Assembly: GCA_030549775.1 (NCBI GenBank)
Contig: CM060180.1
Coordinates: 85,821,172-85,885,171, forward strand
DNA: 64,000 nt
Origin: Tamarix chinensis
Lineage: Eukaryota > Streptophyta > Magnoliopsida > Caryophyllales > Tamaricaceae
Reading direction: 5' to 3'
Shown: piece after piece, positions 51,801-57,800 of the stretch
Position numbering within the stretch: position 1 is the first letter of the stretch
Layout of the letters: each line of letters opens with the position of its first letter
Position numbers and translations under genes: made by a program
Notes under the pieces: model-generated
Database searches by the model: none
What the model was told of the DNA's origin: nothing
Seen by the model: the letters and a program-made list of their open reading frames with translations, nothing else

Positions 51801-54800
51801 TGTAAAGTGGGAGAAATGCTCATTTGCCCAAGAGGAAGTTATGTTCCAAGGGCACAGGATTTTGAAGGGGAAAATCTTTATGGATGAAGCTAAGATGCTA
51901 GCTATTGTAGAGTGGGAACCGCCTAAAGGTGTGTTGGAGCTAAGGTATTTTCTAGGCCTCATTAACTATTATCGGTGGTTTATCATGGGGTATTTGGCAA
52001 GGGTCAGACTAACTTGCTTAAGAAGGTCGCTTGGGAGTGGACAGAAGAATGTCAAAGGGCTTTTGAGGATCTTAAGCAAGCCGTGATGGAAGAGCATGCC
52101 CTAGCTCTACCTAACTATTCGGAGCCGTTCGAAGAGCACATTGATGCATCGGACTTTGCTATAAGGGGTGTGTTGATGTAGGAGAACCATCTTATAGGCT
52201 ATGAGAGCCGGAATCTTAATGACACTACTTGGGAGAAGATATCTGGTGCACGATAAGGAGATGATGGCTATTATTCATTGCCTTTGGGTGGGAGGCACTA
52301 CTTGATTGAGAGTCGGTTTTGATCAAGACATATGATGTTACCACTAGCTACTTCCAAAGGTAGAAGAAGCTAATTCCTGAGTAAGCACGGTGGTAGGACT
52401 TTTTGTCGGAGTTTGACTATACCATGGAGTATAAGCCGGGTAAGGCCAATGTAGTCCCAGACACATTAAGTCGGAAGGCAGAGTTAGCAACTTTAAGCCA
52501 GCCGCATTGTGACGTCATGGATCGAGTTCGAGAAGGATTGACTTAAGATCCCTTATCCAAGAACTTGGTGGAGATGGCTAAGGAAGGGAGTGCTCGAGGA
52601 TTTTAGGTAGAGGAAGGCATGCTCTACGCCTCTACACCATTGGCTGCTGATTCTATTTACCAAAGTGGGGCAACATAAGTTGGGAATTATTAAAAGTTTT
52701 ATGAATTAAAGTGGGCTAATCATCGGTATAAGACACTCTTGCACTCTAAGAAATCTTATTATTGGCCTAACATGTAGGATGATGTGGTGGTATATGTGAA
52801 TACTTGTCTTGTGCGTCAACAAGATAAGGTGGAGCAAAGCAAGCATGCAGGTCTACTGGAGCCTTTTCCTATTCTGAAGAAGCTATGGGAAAGCATCTCC
52901 CTGGACCTCCCTACTTCAGAAGGATGTGATTCCATTATGGCAGTGGTTGACCGATTCTCTAAGTATGAAACCTTAATCTCATCCCCACGAGATTGCACAA
53001 CTGATGAAGCTGGGTGTTTATTCTTCAAACATGAGGTGAAGTAGTGGAGCATTCCTCGGAGTATCATTGGTGACCTAGACCCATGGTTCATAGGAAAATT
53101 TTGGAGGGAGCTATTCAAGCTAATGGGCTCATATTTACACTTCTCCACAAGTTTTCGCACACAAACGAATGGGAAGACGGAGATGGTGAATCATTTGTTG
53201 GAGATCTACTTAAGACACTTTGTAAGTGCCAACTAAACAGATTGGGCAAAATTGATGGATGTCGCCCAGTTCTTCTATAATGTCCAATGGAGTGAGGCGA
53301 CACAGAAGAGCCCATTTAAGTTGCTAATGGTCTAACAACCTATATCTCCGTAGGAGCTTGCCAAGGGATACACATAACCTAGCCCTATAGCCTTTAGATA
53401 TGCTAAACGGTGGGATGAGCAGCCAAACTTAATAAAGGCAAACATGTCTAAGGCAGCAAAGAGGATGAAGAAGTGGGCGGATGACAAGAGGAAGCCCAGG
53501 GCATTCTAGGTTAGAGATGAAGTAATGGCGAAGATTCCAACCCAGTAATTCAAGGCCTACAGGAAGGTGTACAAAGGCTTAACACGGAGGTATGAGGGGC
53601 CATACCCCATTGTGAAGAAGGTTGGAAAGACTTCGTATAAGTTGGAGTTGCCCTCGAAGTTGAAGGTTCACCTTGTGTTACATGTAAGTCTCCTAAAGCC
53701 TTATCATAGGGATGAAGATGATCCAAGTAGGGGGGAATCCTCTTGAGCTCCACATGCGAATGTAGTGTCTTATGAAAAGGAGGTTGTAGAGGTGGTGATC
53801 GATAGAGAAGTCGGAAAGAGGAGTTCCTAAGCACATTGGGTACCTTGTGTGTTGGAAGGACTTACAAGATAGCGAGGCGAGTTGGGAACGTGAGGTGTAG
53901 TTGTGGAAGTTCTGTGAACAGATCGAGGTTTTCAAGACCACCAAGGATTTGACGAGGACGTCAAGGGCTTAGGTGGGGGAGGATGTCACGACATGCTCAT
54001 TTTTTTAATATTTTTGTCCAGAAGGTTCTAGAATATTCTAGAGTCGTGTAAACTCTAGCGGAATTGTATAGAAGTGTCTGGAAAAGTGTGGATGTTTTTG
54101 TAAATATCTAGAGATGTCCTAGAATGATGCGGAACTCTCTAGAATTCCAAAGGCTAGAAGGATTATAAAGAGATCTAGAAGAGTTTTTTGAAATATCTTG
54201 TAATCTAAAAGGGTTCCTAGACATACCTATATGTTACGGAAGATCTAGAACCTGCTAACAAATGGGAAAAAGGAGGGGGACCTCAAGTATAAATAGAGGA
54301 CCACTCCATTTACTCCCATTATCTTTCAAGTTATAAGCTCTTTCCTCTCTCATTAATAAAGAGTTTTCTTCATACACACACATACACACTCTCTCATATT
54401 ATCTAAGTTTTCTAAAGTTTTCCAAGTGTTGGTGTTCTTACTCATTCTCAAAGGCTTGGTAATAGCCTAAGCATTGAAAAGATCAACTTTGTGAGCACCG
54501 AAGGAGTTGTGCTTCCAATTGCCACACGGAAAAACCTTAGGTGAAAAGAGTCACTTCGTGACAATGTGCTCTGTTGAATGCAAAAGGGAGGAATATGTCC
54601 AAGAGTTTGGACACAAGCATTGAGAGCCCTCTTTGTCGTTTGTATGTAACATTTATGGTCGAAACGCAGTAGCAGATTATTTTTTGGTGCAAAAAGACAA
54701 CTGCTCAACTAATGCGTGTCTCAGATCTAGCTAGTAGGATAGACTTTATCATCTTGTGACTCATTCATGCATCTTGTAGAGTTTGTTAATAGTCTATAAA

Positions 54801-57800
54801 GTACTCTTGGATTGAATTGGTTTTCTGTAATAAAATTCACTACTGAGCAAAATAATAATAATAATTTCGGAACCTAGTATTCTAGCTAATACTCCTAGAT
54901 TGCCCAAGCTCATGGGGTCAATGAAAAGAGGTATATCTAAGTAGGTCAGACCTTATTTCTATTTCACTGTGCTAGGACTACATGTCCTACAATGAGGTGG
55001 CACGTAGATTGCTTATTTCCCCTCCTAGAAAATATTCGACCTTGGACTTCTTACTAACAGAGAGCTAACGTAGATGGCCCAAATCTTCATCTTCTTCACC
55101 ATTCTTTTGGTCCTCATAGTTTACGGGAGTGCATTTGTTGACCAGGAGCTAACGTAGTTGGCTCCACTCAATGATTGGTTCAAGTAGATAAAATTGATGT
55201 TGGTAATTTAGGTTGCTCCTCCACATACTTGCCTAACCAGTGATGTAACTAGCAGTAATTGAGACTATTCTCATCGTGGACTTCTCAATAGGAAAATAAA
55301 TTCTCCTCCATATTTCTGTTCCAATGGATTAGCGTAATCATGATGTTGTAACTGTCAAGAAACCTGTGGTTGGGCTAGAAGAGACTGAGTCAGAGTTGTA
55401 CGAATACAAACAACTACATGCGGAGCAAAAAGAGTAATAAAACTATGAATTTTTTATTTATTTTGTAGGTTGAGGTTGAGAATTTCCTTGGGATCATTCT
55501 TTAGGACCCTTTCATGTGCCCCTGTAGTGTCAAATAATTTTTCACTTCAACTTTCGGCTACAAGGCCTGAAATTCCTTATTTCTTTTTTTTTTTGATCAA
55601 AGGTAAAAAGATATAATATATATGAAGCATATATATGTATAGGAACACCAGGGATGCCTGGACAATAACCTACCATAAGCAACCTAGGATACCCCTCATA
55701 CAACAAAACCTGAGGGTGTCATCCTGCACGAGCTTACATCAGACAGAAGGGGACAAGGGGAACAGGAGCTAATGACTAGAGTTAGAAATTTACAGGGGCT
55801 CGATGTTGCCTGTTGTTTAAAATCCTATAAACATCTAGCTTAATCTTGACAACTAAAGCATCAACATCAGCGGTTGCATCTTCAAAAAGGGCTAAATTCC
55901 TAGCCTTCCAAACATGGTAAACAGTGGCTGCAAGTTCTAGCATCCGGGCTTGCTTGTGTTGTGGAGTTCTTCTCTTACATTTTCTGAGAGCCCTTATAGT
56001 GCTTTCCAAGGTGGTGCATCTTCTTGCAATTCCTAGCCATCTTCTTACATGCAGCCAGATGCTGTGGGTGATACGGCATTGGAAGAACAGATCGGCATGT
56101 GTCTCATTGACCTGATTGCAGAGTGAGCATATCTGTGATATGTCCATGTAGGTGAGTCTATCTTTGGTTTTGAGTTTCCCCCTAGCTGCAAGCCAAAGGA
56201 TAAAGGCCTGCCTCTGTATGTGTAAGAAATTCCTTATTTCTAATATTGACAATAATGGCCAACGATAATTAAAATAAAGAAGATTACAGGATTTTTTTAA
56301 AAAAAATTATTATTTTCTATTGTTCTGTTTCTTTTCTTTTTTATTCTTCTTTTTTACAAACTACTGAAGCTGCTTGACTCTTTCCTATCAAATAAGAGGA
56401 AAGAAAAAAGATACAAACACAACACTCTTTGTTTTATTGTTCATCTTCAAAGATGAAGTGCTACAATTAGTTCTGGGAAAGTGGACCCACTTCAAATGGC
56501 TTAAATTCGAACATTATTTTAACCGAAAACTTTATATCTGATCCTAACTCAGATCTTGAATCATAACAGATTAAGTGACCCAAATTTATTTAACCTGTTA
56601 ATGACTGGTATCCAAACAAGCTTGAACTGAACATAAACCCAACCTCGACCCATGCCCAAACATAACCTGAATTTGATTCCAAAAACACTATGTTTTACTT
56701 CATATCATATTACTTATACTACCTAAACATTGACAAAGTATTTTATGAAAAAAACTTTGTGCAAAAGCATATGATATTCAACTCATACAACAACAAATTA
56801 GTTTTACCCTGTTCTCCTCCCTTTTTTTTTTAGTCAGATCACCACCAATCAGATTAGATTATAGTAAATTGTTATAATGATAATGATAATAATTACTGTT
56901 GTTGTAAATATCATTATTATAATTATGATTATAATCATAAATATAGCTACTATAATTGTAAGTATAATGTATATTATTATTATTATTATTATTATAATGT
57001 TTATATTTTTAAAACTAATAATTTGTTATTATTATTACATATATTATGACCAATGTCAATATGAATTCAAAATTGAAATCACCCGATCTAAACTTGATCT
57101 GATTCGAAGATTGCAGAGTCAAATTAAGCTTGACTTGAAGAAATCAGATTTTGGCTTGATCCGATATTTTACCCAACCTGGCATCTCACATGAATGATAT
57201 CTCACATGAATGATATCCAAACATGAACTGAATCATCACAACTCGAAATGGACCCAAATCGATACCAACCTATATGCAACCCGATTTTATAATGTACCCA
57301 ATTTTAACTTAATCCAAACATGACTCGTATGACTTGTTTGTTTCCTCGGGCTACAATGAACAGTTAGGCCTCGCATGCTTTGACGATGAGAGGAAAAGTT
57401 GGTGATGCAAGGCTTTTGTTTTTGAATAGTGGGTGGAAAATAGTTGTGGGTGGTAGACGAGTAACAAGTAATGTTGAGCAATACCCTGGTGACATTAGTT
57501 TGGGATGTCAACTGGGAGGACAGTGATCAGCATGCCATCTCTGTCCTTGAACCCGAACATCGGATAGATCCCAGATTTCGCTCAATCCCGTGTGGTTTGA
57601 TATCAGGTAATTCCCATCCCCAACCCAGCAAGTATTGAATCCTTGCTCAATCGACCTATGTGCCTCTTGGCCTGTGAGGATCAAATCCCTATGACCATCA
57701 CCAAAACAACTAAATCCATGATAGTAAACCAAAACCTGTATGCAAAATTAATTATGCTCACGAAATTTTTTCCATACTTGGCAAAATGAAGTTATAGTTA

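Larger units (their letters stand above)
48826..54563 (+). pseudogene. Ty3/gypsy chromovirus, complete but decayed
   Basis: 5.7 kb with two LTRs. Gag at about 49500-50500 begins with a coiled-coil ([15 protein letters not shown]) and has a knuckle remnant [13 protein letters not shown] (about 50455-50495). Protease at 50690-50960 has [10 protein letters not shown]; the catalytic DTG/DSG Gly is replaced by Arg. RT at 51320-52000 has YLDDIVVYS; RNase H at about 52030-52500; integrase at 52640-53480 with [18 protein letters not shown] and VDRFSKY; C-terminal chromodomain remnant at about 53840-53960 ([12 protein letters not shown]). Many stops. The chromodomain marks a chromovirus. It sits in sense orientation in the old LINE; flanking 5-mers do not match exactly. 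Confidence 0.88.
43449..54850 (+). mobile_element. Old LINE (third), with nested insertions
   Basis: Bounded by a 17-bp duplication AATAATAATAATAATTT (43432-43448 and 54851-54867). Own sequence: ORF1-like part (about 43560-44450) with FKGEFEFVP and a CCHC knuckle ([14 protein letters not shown], about 44280-44325); APE endonuclease remnants (about 44640-45300: [31 protein letters not shown]); RT (46840-47840, MFADD at about 47808-47822); C-terminal part 47840-48825 and 54564-54850 ([10 protein letters not shown]). Full of stops and frameshifts. Interrupted by an LTR-like insert, a MITE and a gypsy element. Confidence 0.85.
42228..56300 (-). mobile_element. Gag-only LTR retrotransposon, copy 4, exploded by three LINEs
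   Basis: Removing the insertions leaves 42228-42259, 43295-43448, 54868-55584 and 56242 to about 56300. Joined, these follow copy 1 in order: (A)GCTAGAACTCTTAGC hairpin, GGTTTTCACACAA, AAT-rich stretch, CTAATACTCCTAGATTG, GAGGTGGCACGTAGATTGC (LTR start), then gag-derived blocks such as CCACATACTTGC and GGCCTGAAATTCC. Each insertion is bounded by its own target duplication. Confidence 0.65.

Noticed and set aside
48826..54563. Whether the gypsy-like element is an integrated plant virus
   Set aside because: LTRs, a polypurine tract, gag-pol order and a C-terminal chromodomain remnant identify a chromovirus retrotransposon; no movement, coat or envelope gene is seen.
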